The notes beneath the pieces are model-generated. The model was not told the DNA's origin and did no database searches. It saw only the letters and a list, made by a program, of their open reading frames with translations. Source: Propionibacteriaceae bacterium (GTDB taxonomy: Bacteria > Actinomycetota > Actinomycetes > Propionibacteriales > Propionibacteriaceae). From it: DNA of 22,055 nucleotides. The stretch covers positions 1 through 22,055 of the forward strand of contig JAGXHS010000097.1 of NCBI GenBank assembly GCA_024636075.1, in the 5' to 3' direction. Positions within the stretch are counted from its first letter, which is position 1; every line of letters begins with the position of its first letter. Positions 15,523-22,055 of the stretch are shown piece after piece. The translations under genes were made by a program, and so were the position numbers.

Positions 15523-16149
15523 GTGAGGTACAAGCACCTGATCTGGGACATGGGCGGCACCTTGTTCGACACCTACCCGGCAACCGACCGGATCCTCGCC
15601 GACACTGTCCGGGATGCCGGCGGCCAGGTGGAACCGGGCGAGGTGGAAGGGCTGACCAGACAGTCCACCTCGGTGGCAGTGACTCGGCTGGCAGAGCGGT
15701 ATCCGGTGACCGAGGAGCAACTGCGTGCAGCGATCGTCGCGTTGAAGAGGCGCTGGTTGGATGACCCACCGGAAGTGATGGCAGGTGCCGAGGACCTGAT
15801 CGACCGGGTCCGTGCGTCGGGTGGTCTGAACGTGGTGATCACCCACCGCGAACGGGACAGTGCAGCGTCGTTGCTGGAGACCCGCGGAATCTTTGTCGAT
15901 GACATGATCTGCGCCCCGGACGGGTATCCGCGCAAGCCTGATCCGAGCATGTATCGGTTGATGCTGGAACGCCATCACCTGCGGCGGGAGGAATGCCTTG
16001 CGATCGGCGATCGCCCGATTGACGCCCAGGCAGCCAACGCGGTCGGGGTGGACGCGGCGCTGATCTGGAGCGCCGCGACCGAGACGTTCCACGCGCCCCA
16101 GACGCGATTGATCCACTCTCTGGGCGACCTGCGGCTGGCCGTCGAATAG
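15523..16149 (+). CDS. HAD-superfamily hydrolase-like protein with altered motif I
   Basis: The fold is that of a haloacid-dehalogenase-like phosphatase. Motif I is WDMGGTLFDTY: the nucleophile Asp9 is present, but the usual second Asp (DxDGT) is Gly. Motif II is VVITHRERDS (Thr), motif III is RKPDPSMYR (Lys) and motif IV is CLAIGDRPIDAQAANAVG. A helical cap (about 20-90) fits the HAD-IA subclass. The second Asp normally acts as acid/base, so phosphatase activity may be low or different; close relatives with DxGGT exist, so this is not an error. GTG 15523 was chosen because the protein then starts VRYKHLIWDMGG like its family; an upstream ATG (15484) would add 13 unlikely residues. The product is 208 residues, and its substrate is unknown. 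It stands alone between divergent and convergent neighbours. Confidence 0.82.
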   Translation: MRYKHLIWDMGGTLFDTYPATDRILADTVRDAGGQVEPGEVEGLTRQSTSVAVTRLAERYPVTEEQLRAAIVALKRRWLDDPPEVMAGAEDLIDRVRASGGLNVVITHRERDSAASLLETRGIFVDDMICAPDGYPRKPDPSMYRLMLERHHLRREECLAIGDRPIDAQAANAVGVDAALIWSAATETFHAPQTRLIHSLGDLRLAVE

Positions 16150-16204
16150 CGCTGTTCCTTACCTCCGTCAGCTGCAGGCCCGACCCGCACGCCAACAGGA
16201 ATTG

Positions 16205-16228
16205 GGCGGAGCTCAGGACTGATCCGCC
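16205..16228. terminator. Possible hairpin between convergent HAD and helicase genes
   Basis: GGCGGA (16205-16210) and TCCGCC (16223-16228) pair, and TCA/TGA inside extend the stem after a two-base bulge to a GGAC loop. It is in the 123-bp gap between two convergent genes. The stem is imperfect and there is no T-run. Confidence 0.35.
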
Positions 16229-16272
16229 AGCGGCCGCGACAACCTCTGACCGGGCTGAAGCCGGGTGAGGTC

Positions 16273-17901
16273 TCAGATCTCCTCGGCGTCGATGATCCGG
16301 TAGGCGTAGCCCTGTTCGGTGAGGAATCGCTGACGATGCATCGCGAACTGGGCATCAACCGTGTCCCGGGACACCACCGCGTAGAACCGTGCACTGATAC
16401 CGCCCTTGGGACGCAGCAGCCGACCGAGCCGCTGGGCCTCCTCCTGCCTGGAACCGAAGGCTCCGGAGACCTGGATGGCCACTTCGGCACTGGGTAGGTC
16501 GACGGAGAAGTTCGCGACCTTGCTGACCACCAGTAGCTTGATTTCGCCGTCACGGAACTGTTGGTAGAGCTTCTCCCGCTGACGAGTGGTGGTGGAACCC
16601 GTGATCAGGGGGCAGTCCAGTCGGTCCGCCAAGTCTTCCAGCTGGTCGACGTACTGGCCGATCACCAGGGTCGGCTGGCCGCGGTGCCGTTCCACCAGTT
16701 CCATCGCGACTTCAGTCTTGCTGTGTGATGTGGAGGCCAGCCGGTACCTGACCTCTGGCTCGGCGGTGGCGCAGGCCATCCGTTCGGCCTCGTCCAGAGT
16801 GACCCGCACCTCGACGCAGTCGGCTGGGGCGATGTAGCCCTGGGACTCGATCTCGCGCCAGGGCGCATCGAAGCGCTTCGGCCCGATCAGGGAGAAGACG
16901 TCGGCTTCCCGACCGTCCTCCCGGACCAGGGTGGCGGTCAGCCCCAACCGTCGGCGGGCCTGCAGGTCTGCGGTCATTCGGAACACCGGCGCCGGTAGCA
17001 GGTGCACTTCGTCGTAGATGATCAGGCCCCAGTCGCGGGCGTCGAACAGTTCGAGATGGCGTTGGACGCCACCGCGCTTGGTGGTCAGTACCTGGTAGGT
17101 GGCGATCGTCACCGGGCGGATCTGTTTCACCGCACCGGAGTACTCGCCGATCTCATCGGCAGTGAGAGAGGTGCGCCGGATCAGTTCGTCTCGCCATTGC
17201 CGGGCCGCAACGGTGTTGGTGACCAGCACCAGTGTGGTGCACGCGGCATCCGCCATCGCGGTGGCGCCGACGATTGTCTTGCCGGCGCCGCAAGGGAGCA
17301 CCACCACACCCGATCCACCGGCGGCGAAGCTACTGGCAGCGAGGCGTTGGTACTCGCGCAACGTCCAGCCATCCTGGACAAGTTCGATGTCGTGGTGTTC
17401 ACCGTTCACGTAGCCGGCCAGGTCCTCTGCGGGCCATCCCAACTTCAGCAGCACCTGTTTCAGGTTGCCGCGTTCGCTCGGGTGCACGATGACCGAATCC
17501 TCGTCGATGCGGAAACCGACCAGACCCTTGACCTTTGCGCTGCGCAGCACCTCCGTGAGCACTGCCCGGTCGGTGGTGACCAGCACCAGACCGTGGTTGG
17601 GGTGTTTTTCGATCCGAAGCCGGCCGTATCGGCCCATCGTCTCGGTGACGTCGATCAAGAGGTTGCTGGGCACCGGGTAACGCGAATGGGTCAGCAGCGC
17701 GTCGACGACCTGTTCGGCGTCGTGTCCGGCGGCCCTGGCATTCCACAACCCCAGCGGCGTGATCCGGTAGGTGTGCATGTGCTCGGGGGCACGTTCCAGC
17801 TCCGCGAAGGGGGCAATGGCGTTGCGGCATTCCTCGGCGGCAGGGTGGCCGACCTCCAGCAGCAAGGTTCGGTCGGATTGAACGATCAGGGGGCCAGACA
17901 T
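16273..17901 (-). CDS. XPB/ERCC3-family DNA repair helicase
   Basis: This is a superfamily-2 helicase related to eukaryotic XPB; bacterial members are 3'-to-5' DNA helicases thought to act in DNA repair. The N-terminal domain (about 1-170) contains the damage-recognition-like region of bacterial XPB. The helicase core has Walker A LPCGAGKT (202-209), DEVH box IIYDEVH (294-300), motif III LTATLVRED (321-329), whose RED tripeptide is an XPB hallmark, and motif VI QRLGRLLRPKGG near the C-terminus. The C-terminus ends ERFLTEQGYAYRIIDAEEI-like, typical of mycobacterial XPB. ATG 17901 (542 residues) is preferred over a longer frame to 17970: the -10-like CATACT ends seven bases before it and no ribosome site is seen, which fits a leaderless message. 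The gene follows the ptsH hairpin, so it should have its own promoter. Confidence 0.92.
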   Translation of the reverse strand: MSGPLIVQSDRTLLLEVGHPAAEECRNAIAPFAELERAPEHMHTYRITPLGLWNARAAGHDAEQVVDALLTHSRYPVPSNLLIDVTETMGRYGRLRIEKHPNHGLVLVTTDRAVLTEVLRSAKVKGLVGFRIDEDSVIVHPSERGNLKQVLLKLGWPAEDLAGYVNGEHHDIELVQDGWTLREYQRLAASSFAAGGSGVVVLPCGAGKTIVGATAMADAACTTLVLVTNTVAARQWRDELIRRTSLTADEIGEYSGAVKQIRPVTIATYQVLTTKRGGVQRHLELFDARDWGLIIYDEVHLLPAPVFRMTADLQARRRLGLTATLVREDGREADVFSLIGPKRFDAPWREIESQGYIAPADCVEVRVTLDEAERMACATAEPEVRYRLASTSHSKTEVAMELVERHRGQPTLVIGQYVDQLEDLADRLDCPLITGSTTTRQREKLYQQFRDGEIKLLVVSKVANFSVDLPSAEVAIQVSGAFGSRQEEAQRLGRLLRPKGGISARFYAVVSRDTVDAQFAMHRQRFLTEQGYAYRIIDAEEI

Positions 17902-17908
17902 CGGATCC

Positions 17909-17936
17909 AGTATGGCGCAGGGGTCCAACCGGTGAA
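17909..17936 (-). promoter_or_regulatory. Possible leaderless promoter of the helicase gene
   Basis: On the minus strand, TTCACC (17936-17931) and CATACT (17914-17909) are 16 bases apart, and the ATG at 17901 follows seven bases later. The same seven-base distance is seen at the mod regulator promoter. The absence of a ribosome site supports a leaderless transcript, but neither hexamer matches consensus perfectly. Confidence 0.4.
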
Positions 17937-17980
17937 GATGATCCACAGCCGGTGGCCGCACAGGGACCACCTGTCAGGAA

Positions 17981-18024
17981 ACGCGACTGCGGCAGGCACC
18001 CGTGGGTACCTGCCGCAGTCGCGT
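17981..18024 (-). terminator. Long hairpin ending the fructose PTS operon
   Basis: The arms at 17981-18001 (begins ACGCGACTGCGGCAGG) and 18004-18024 (ends CCTGCCGCAGTCGCGT) are complementary over 21 positions with one exception. That exception is C-A on the plus strand but becomes U-G on the minus strand, so the stem is continuous in the transcript of ptsH. It starts 13 bases after the ptsH stop. The T-run is short (TTCC), so it resembles a GC-rich actinobacterial terminator. Confidence 0.8.
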
Positions 18025-18036
18025 GTTGTCAGTTGA

Positions 18037-18300
18037 TCAATCAGCGTCGAGATCGGACTCGATCAGAGCGGCGATCTTCTCCACAGCTTCCTCGTTGTCG
18101 GATTCCACTGTCACGCTGGCGCCCTTCTCGGCGCCCAGCGTCATGATCATCAACGGAGAGGCTGCGTCCACCGGCTCTTCGCCGCCTTCAACTTCCAGGG
18201 TGATGTCGTCGTCGTAGTCGCCAGCGGCTTCGGCAATGATCGCTGCCGGGCGAGCGTGCAGGCCAACTGATGAACCCACGGTCACAGTCTTGCTTGCCAT
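18037..18300 (-). CDS. ptsH: Phosphocarrier protein HPr
   Basis: HPr carries phosphate from enzyme I to the sugar-specific EIIA of the PTS in the cytoplasm. The 87-residue protein has the active His15 in VGLHARPAA. The region around the regulatory Ser of Firmicutes HPr reads AASPLMIMTLGAEKGASV (Ser48), so a Ser is present in a different local sequence; actinobacterial HPr often lacks HPr-kinase control. The Asp/Glu-rich C-terminus (ALIESDLDAD) is unremarkable. ATG 18300 has an AAAGGAAG site eight bases upstream. It lies 62 bases downstream of fruA on the same strand and is the last gene before the long hairpin. Enzyme I (ptsI) is not in the window. Confidence 0.96.
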   Translation of the reverse strand: MASKTVTVGSSVGLHARPAAIIAEAAGDYDDDITLEVEGGEEPVDAASPLMIMTLGAEKGASVTVESDNEEAVEKIAALIESDLDAD

Positions 18301-18362
18301 TGGGGTACTTCCTTTCTGTCTTTTCTTCAGCCTATCGGCTGCTCATGGATCGTGTGGGTGGT

Positions 18363-20450
18363 TCAGGCCTCCACCGCCACACGGTCCGCCTTTGCCCTTG
18401 AGATCGACTTGAGTGCCGTGACTGTCACACCGGACACGATGGCACCCAGCACGATGGCCAGCAGGAAGCCCCAGAACTTGTCGATGGCGAAGAACACGAA
18501 GATGCCACCGTGTGGTGCCTTGGATGCTACTCCGAGGCCCATCGTCAGCGCCCCGGTGAGCGCGCCGCCGACCATCATCGAAGGGATCACCCGCAGCGGA
18601 TCAGCGGCCGCGAACGGAATAGCGCCTTCCGTGATGAAGGAGGCACCCAGCAACCAGGCGGCGTCGCCGGTCTCGATTTCGTAGTCGGTGTACAGCTTCG
18701 GACGCAGCCGGGTGGACAGTGCCATCGCAATCGGGGGCACCATGCCGGCGGCCATCACGGCAGCCATGATCTTCAACGAGGCGGGATTGTCCACGGCCAG
18801 CCCGGCTGTGGCGAACAGGTACGCCGCCTTGTTCACCGGGCCCCCGAGGTCGAAGCACATCATCAGACCGAGGATGATGCCCAGCACCACCGCGGAGGAG
18901 CCGCTCATGCCGTTGAGGGTGTCGCCGAGCCAGGTGGTGAGATCGGCCAGTGGACGTCCCAGTACGAAGATCATCAGCAGTCCCGTGACCAGAGTCGCGC
19001 CCAGCGGGATGATGATCACCGGCATCAGACCCTTGAGCCAGCGGGGGACTGAGAGGCTGCCGATCCAGGCGGCCGCGAAGCCAGCGATCAGACCGCCGAC
19101 CAGACCACCGATGAAACCGGCGCCGATGTAGCCGGCCAGTGCGCCAGCGACGAAACCGGGGGCGATGCCCGGGCGGTCAGCAAGGGCGAAAGCGATGTAG
19201 CCACCCAGAGCCGGAACCAGGAAGCCGAACGCGAGACTACCGAGCTTGAACAGTGCGGCGCCCAGATAGAGCAGGATCCCACTTCCCGGCAGGACATCGG
19301 TCTGTGTTGCCGGGAAGAGCGCCTGACCGGCATCGTTTGCTGCTCCGGTGACGTCGGACAAGGTCGGCAGGTCGACGATCGAGAAGTTGCCGAGGATGTG
19401 ATCGGCCACGAACGGGATCTGGTAGCTGCCGAACAGGAAGCCGAGCGCAATCAGCAGACCACCAGCGGCGACGAACGGAATCATGTACGAGACACCGGTC
19501 ATCAGCGCCTGCTGGATTCGCTTGCCCCAGCCGAGTTGCTTGCCTTCGGTGCCGGCCTCGCCGGAGCCGTCGGAGCCGTCGGAGCTTGCGGCAACCGTGC
19601 GTGCATTGGGATTGTTGGCGGCGGCCAGAGCCTCTTCGATCATTTTCTGCGGCTCGTTGATGGCACGTTTGACGCCGGATTCGATGACCGGCTTGCCGGC
19701 GAAGCGACCCTTCTCCTTGACCCCGACATCCGTGGCGAAGATGACTGCATCTGCCCGGTCAATGTCTTTCTGGCTGATCCACTCGGTCGCGCTCGAGCCC
19801 TGCGGCTCGATGATCATCTCGACGTCCATGTCCTGGCCGGCATTGGTGAGATAGTCCATCGCCATGTAGGTGTGCGCGATGCCGGTGGGGCAGGCGGTGA
19901 CACCCACGATCGTCTTCTTGTCACCCGATGACGACGGTGCGGGTGTGCCTTCAGCGGCTCCGGCCGACTCCTTGCTGCTCGCGGCATCGGTCTGGGGCTC
20001 CACGACGCCGCGAACCAGTTCGACAATCCGATCTTCGGACTCTGCTGAACGCAGGTTGTCCAGGAAGTCCTTCTTGACCAGGGCACGAGCCAGTTTGGTG
20101 AGCAGCTTCATGTGGTCTGCGCCGCCGGATTCAGCAGCTGCGATCAGGAAAACCAGATCGGCCGGGCCGCCCTTGTCGCCGAAGTCGACCGGGTTCGACA
20201 GCCGCGCGAACCCGAGCGATCCGGTGTTCACTGCTGCGGAGCGGCAGTGCGGGATGGCGAAACCGCCGGGCATGCCGGTGGCCGACTTGCCTTCGCGTTC
20301 CATCGCGTCGTTGCCGAGGCCCTCGGCCTCGGCGCGTCCGGTGTCCGCGACGATGCCTGCCAGGCCACGGATCACCTCTTCCTTGGTGGAGCCCAGATCG
20401 ACATCCAGGGCAACGAGCCCCGGTTCGATCAGTGACTTCTGATCTGTCAT
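18363..20450 (-). CDS. fruA: Fructose PTS transporter EIIABC
   Basis: This protein takes up fructose and phosphorylates it to fructose 1-phosphate. All three PTS parts are in one chain. EIIA (about 5-150) has the phospho-His68 in FAIPHCRSAAV. A linker rich in Ala and Ser follows. EIIB (about 178-280) has the phospho-Cys187 in VGVTACPTGIAHTYMA and the typical EPQGSSATEW. A Ser/Gly-rich linker leads to EIIC (about 310-690) with about nine hydrophobic segments and GVSYMIPFVAAGGLLIALGFL, GAGFIGGLVGGLIAG and the GGPVNKAAYLFA motif. The domain order A-B-C and the 695-residue length match actinobacterial FruA. ATG 20450 has an AAAGGACC site. It is 53 bases after fruK and should use HPr from the next gene. 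Confidence 0.96.
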   Translation of the reverse strand: MTDQKSLIEPGLVALDVDLGSTKEEVIRGLAGIVADTGRAEAEGLGNDAMEREGKSATGMPGGFAIPHCRSAAVNTGSLGFARLSNPVDFGDKGGPADLVFLIAAAESGGADHMKLLTKLARALVKKDFLDNLRSAESEDRIVELVRGVVEPQTDAASSKESAGAAEGTPAPSSSGDKKTIVGVTACPTGIAHTYMAMDYLTNAGQDMDVEMIIEPQGSSATEWISQKDIDRADAVIFATDVGVKEKGRFAGKPVIESGVKRAINEPQKMIEEALAAANNPNARTVAASSDGSDGSGEAGTEGKQLGWGKRIQQALMTGVSYMIPFVAAGGLLIALGFLFGSYQIPFVADHILGNFSIVDLPTLSDVTGAANDAGQALFPATQTDVLPGSGILLYLGAALFKLGSLAFGFLVPALGGYIAFALADRPGIAPGFVAGALAGYIGAGFIGGLVGGLIAGFAAAWIGSLSVPRWLKGLMPVIIIPLGATLVTGLLMIFVLGRPLADLTTWLGDTLNGMSGSSAVVLGIILGLMMCFDLGGPVNKAAYLFATAGLAVDNPASLKIMAAVMAAGMVPPIAMALSTRLRPKLYTDYEIETGDAAWLLGASFITEGAIPFAAADPLRVIPSMMVGGALTGALTMGLGVASKAPHGGIFVFFAIDKFWGFLLAIVLGAIVSGVTVTALKSISRAKADRVAVEA

Positions 20451-20503
20451 GGTGGTCCTTTCGTTTCTTGGTCGGTTGGTTGCCTTTTACGTGCGTTCGG
20501 AAA

Positions 20504-21460
20504 TCAGAGTTCGGTGACGTCAACGGCGCTGACGTCGACCTGGTCTGGTCGGGGCAAGGTGGAGCCGGCAAGTGCGGCGGCGCCGGATCCGTAGGCGATG
20601 GCGTTTCGAAGACGATCCGCGGGATCGGCGCCGGACACCTCCGCCAGCAGGTAGCCGGCCAGAGCTGAGTCGCCCGCGCCGACAGTGGATTTCACCGCGA
20701 CCGCCGGAGCGGCGGCTCGCCAGGCGCCATCGGCGGTGACCAGTAGTGCACCCGCGCCGCCGAGGGTGATCAGCACCGCGGAGATGCCCTGCTCGACGAG
20801 TGATCGTGCCGCCGAGAGGATCGGCGTGTAGTCACCGGCCAGTGCGGCTGATTCCAGCTGTTGGCCGTCCTGACCGCACAGCTGGCCCAGTTCCTCGGAG
20901 TTGGGTTTGATCAGATCCGGGGCGCCCGCCGGCAGCGCCGACGCGAGCGCCATCAACGGCTCGTCGGAGGTGTCGACGGCGATCTTCACGGAGGTCTTCC
21001 GCAGCGCCTGTACCAACTGGCCGTACCAGTCCACTGGTGCGCCGGGCGGCAGAGATCCGGACAGCACTGCCCAGTGGGCTCCCGATGCGGCATCGATCAC
21101 TGCGTCCTGGAGTGCGTTCACGGTGCTGGCGGTCAGCTCTGCGCCGGGTTCGTTCAGCTTGGTGGTGGTGCCGTCGGGCTCGGTGATCGTGAGATTCGCC
21201 CGGATGGGGGAGCCGGTGCCGATGTTCTGGTACTCGACCCCACGGGTGCGCAGGCCGCGCAGCACGTCGTCGTCGTCGTCGGCCGGCAACAGCGCTTTGA
21301 CCGGTTGGCCCGCCATGTGGATCACCCGGGCGACATTGACGCCTTTGCCGCCGGGCTGGCTGGTGATGTCCCGAAGACGATGGACATCGCCGCGGGTGAG
21401 AGGTTCGGCAACCTGGGCGGTCCGGTCCAGGCTGGGGTTCGGGGTGAGTGTGATGATCAT
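20504..21460 (-). CDS. fruK: 1-phosphofructokinase
   Basis: FruK phosphorylates fructose 1-phosphate, the product of FruA, to fructose 1,6-bisphosphate with ATP in the cytosol. It is a PfkB/ribokinase-family protein of normal length (318 residues). The landmarks are MIITLTPNPSLDRT at the start, SQPGGKGVNVARV (about 34-46), SGSLPPGAP (about 134-142), KPNSEELGQL, and the anion hole with catalytic Asp264 in VGAGDSALAGYL. The start ATG at 21460 overlaps the fruR stop as ATGA (4 bases), so the two are probably translationally coupled. The pathway order fruR-fruK-fruA-ptsH is complete except for enzyme I. Confidence 0.96.
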   Translation of the reverse strand: MIITLTPNPSLDRTAQVAEPLTRGDVHRLRDITSQPGGKGVNVARVIHMAGQPVKALLPADDDDDVLRGLRTRGVEYQNIGTGSPIRANLTITEPDGTTTKLNEPGAELTASTVNALQDAVIDAASGAHWAVLSGSLPPGAPVDWYGQLVQALRKTSVKIAVDTSDEPLMALASALPAGAPDLIKPNSEELGQLCGQDGQQLESAALAGDYTPILSAARSLVEQGISAVLITLGGAGALLVTADGAWRAAAPAVAVKSTVGAGDSALAGYLLAEVSGADPADRLRNAIAYGSGAAALAGSTLPRPDQVDVSAVDVTEL

Positions 21461-22055
21461 GCGATGACAACCTCGATTCGAGAGTGCTGAAGTTTCCCTT
21501 GCAGGGATGTTGGGATGCCCTCGTCAGTGACGAGCACATCGATGTGCTCCGCGTCTGCGAAACTGACGGTTTCTTCGACACCCAGCTTGCGGGAGTCGGT
21601 GACGGCCACCACCCGTCGGGCTGAACGCACCATCTGGGCCTTGACCTGCGCCTCTGCCGGGTTCGGAGTGGAACAGCCGTGCTCCATCGTAAAGCCATTG
21701 GTGCCGATGAAGGCCATGTCAACGCGCAGCACCCTGAGCAGCGCCAGGGTCGTTGCGCCAACTGCTGCCTGAGTGACGCCGCGGACGTGGCCGCCGAGCA
21801 GTTGCAGGTCCACGTCCTTGCGTTGGGAGAGCAGGCTGGCGATGGGCAACGAGTTGGTGAAGATCGTCCAATCGCCGGGGGGGATCTCTCGGGCCACCTG
21901 GGCGGTGGTGGTGCCGGCGTCCAGGATCAGCGAGCCTTGAGCATTGGCGGGCAGCAGCCGCACCGCGGCAAGGGCAATCGCTGACTTCTCGGCGATGGCT
22001 GTGTTCTCGCGGTCACTGATTTGGACGTCCCCGAGCTTTCCGGTCTGCACCGGAA
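21457..22055 (-). CDS. fruR: DeoR-family fructose operon regulator, partial (N-terminus outside window)
   Basis: This is the C-terminal sensor part of a DeoR/GlpR-type repressor; the frame is open to the window edge, so the helix-turn-helix is outside. The visible part has the DeoR sensor motifs: LILDAGTTTAQVARE, WTIFTNSLPIAS, LQLLGGHVRGVT, VDMAFIGTNGF with the following CSTPNPAEAQVK, and RVVAVTDSRKLG. In this family the ligand is a phosphosugar, here probably fructose 1-phosphate or fructose 1,6-bisphosphate (inference from the neighbours). The stop overlaps the fruK start by four bases. A GTG at 22050 gives an apparent start, but the preceding codons are also in frame and the family is about 60 residues longer at the N-terminus. 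Confidence 0.92.
   Translation of the reverse strand, partial: PVQTGKLGDVQISDRENTAIAEKSAIALAAVRLLPANAQGSLILDAGTTTAQVAREIPPGDWTIFTNSLPIASLLSQRKDVDLQLLGGHVRGVTQAAVGATTLALLRVLRVDMAFIGTNGFTMEHGCSTPNPAEAQVKAQMVRSARRVVAVTDSRKLGVEETVSFADAEHIDVLVTDEGIPTSLQGKLQHSRIEVVIA

Noticed and set aside
15331..16116. 261-codon minus-strand frame opposite the HAD gene
   Set aside because: It is antisense to a protein with all HAD motifs, and its translation is His/Arg/Pro-rich with no recognisable domain.
17002..18036. 344-codon plus-strand frame opposite the XPB helicase
   Set aside because: The helicase frame has every SF2 motif; the opposite frame is a high-GC shadow and also runs through the terminator hairpin.
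18328..18341. Small stem CAGCC-TATC-GGCTG between fruA and ptsH
   Set aside because: Five pairs only, no T-run, and it is followed by the ptsH ribosome site; more likely a minor processing or chance stem.

Overview
The window is a chromosomal segment from a high-GC, monoderm actinobacterium. Support comes from the GGM-rich GroEL tail, frequent GTG/TTG starts, leaderless-looking promoters, an XPB-type helicase and a fruR-fruK-fruA-ptsH operon. A Propionibacteriales relative is plausible, but that is inference from gene content. Coding is dense. I see no rRNA, tRNA, CRISPR array, insertion sequence or prophage gene.

Layout. At 2-1138 (+) lies the 3' part of a groEL gene, closed by a strong hairpin. 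From 5404 down to 1220 (-) is a tight cluster: a secreted LolA-like protein, an ABC ATPase with an 'E-loop', an ABC-2 permease and a NiCoT-type nickel/cobalt permease. The 303-bp gap 5405-5707 has no credible gene. It holds a large imperfect inverted repeat, a degenerate third copy of the repeat unit, and a 19-bp direct repeat that covers the modC stop. From 8796 down to 5708 (-) is a molybdate locus: a Mop-domain regulator, then modA, modB and modC, all overlapping. The regulator promoter carries a perfect 20-bp palindrome exactly between its -35-like and -10-like elements. Divergent to it is cutC (8911-9627, +).

Next come a GNAT acetyltransferase (-), a NUDIX hydrolase (+) and a FadH-type 2,4-dienoyl-CoA reductase (-). 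Two siroheme/cobalamin genes follow on the minus strand: cobA (SUMT), and a fusion of a CbiX/SirB-type chelatase with a CysG-N/SirC-type precorrin-2 dehydrogenase. Together they could convert uroporphyrinogen III to siroheme. A HAD-family protein with an altered motif I (+) and an XPB-family helicase (-) come next. The window ends with a fructose PTS operon read leftwards: fruR (cut by the window edge), fruK, fruA (EIIABC) and ptsH (HPr), ending at a long hairpin.

How the parts connect. The fructose genes form one uptake and phosphorylation pathway. The mod genes form a complete molybdate importer with its own putative sensor. Mo uptake and siroheme synthesis could both serve nitrate/nitrite assimilation, though no reductase is visible. 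The least explained unit is the LolA-like/E-loop ABC/ABC-2 cluster, which has features of bacitracin- or lantibiotic-type exporters but no peptide gene nearby. Many gene ends carry GC-rich hairpins without a U-tract.
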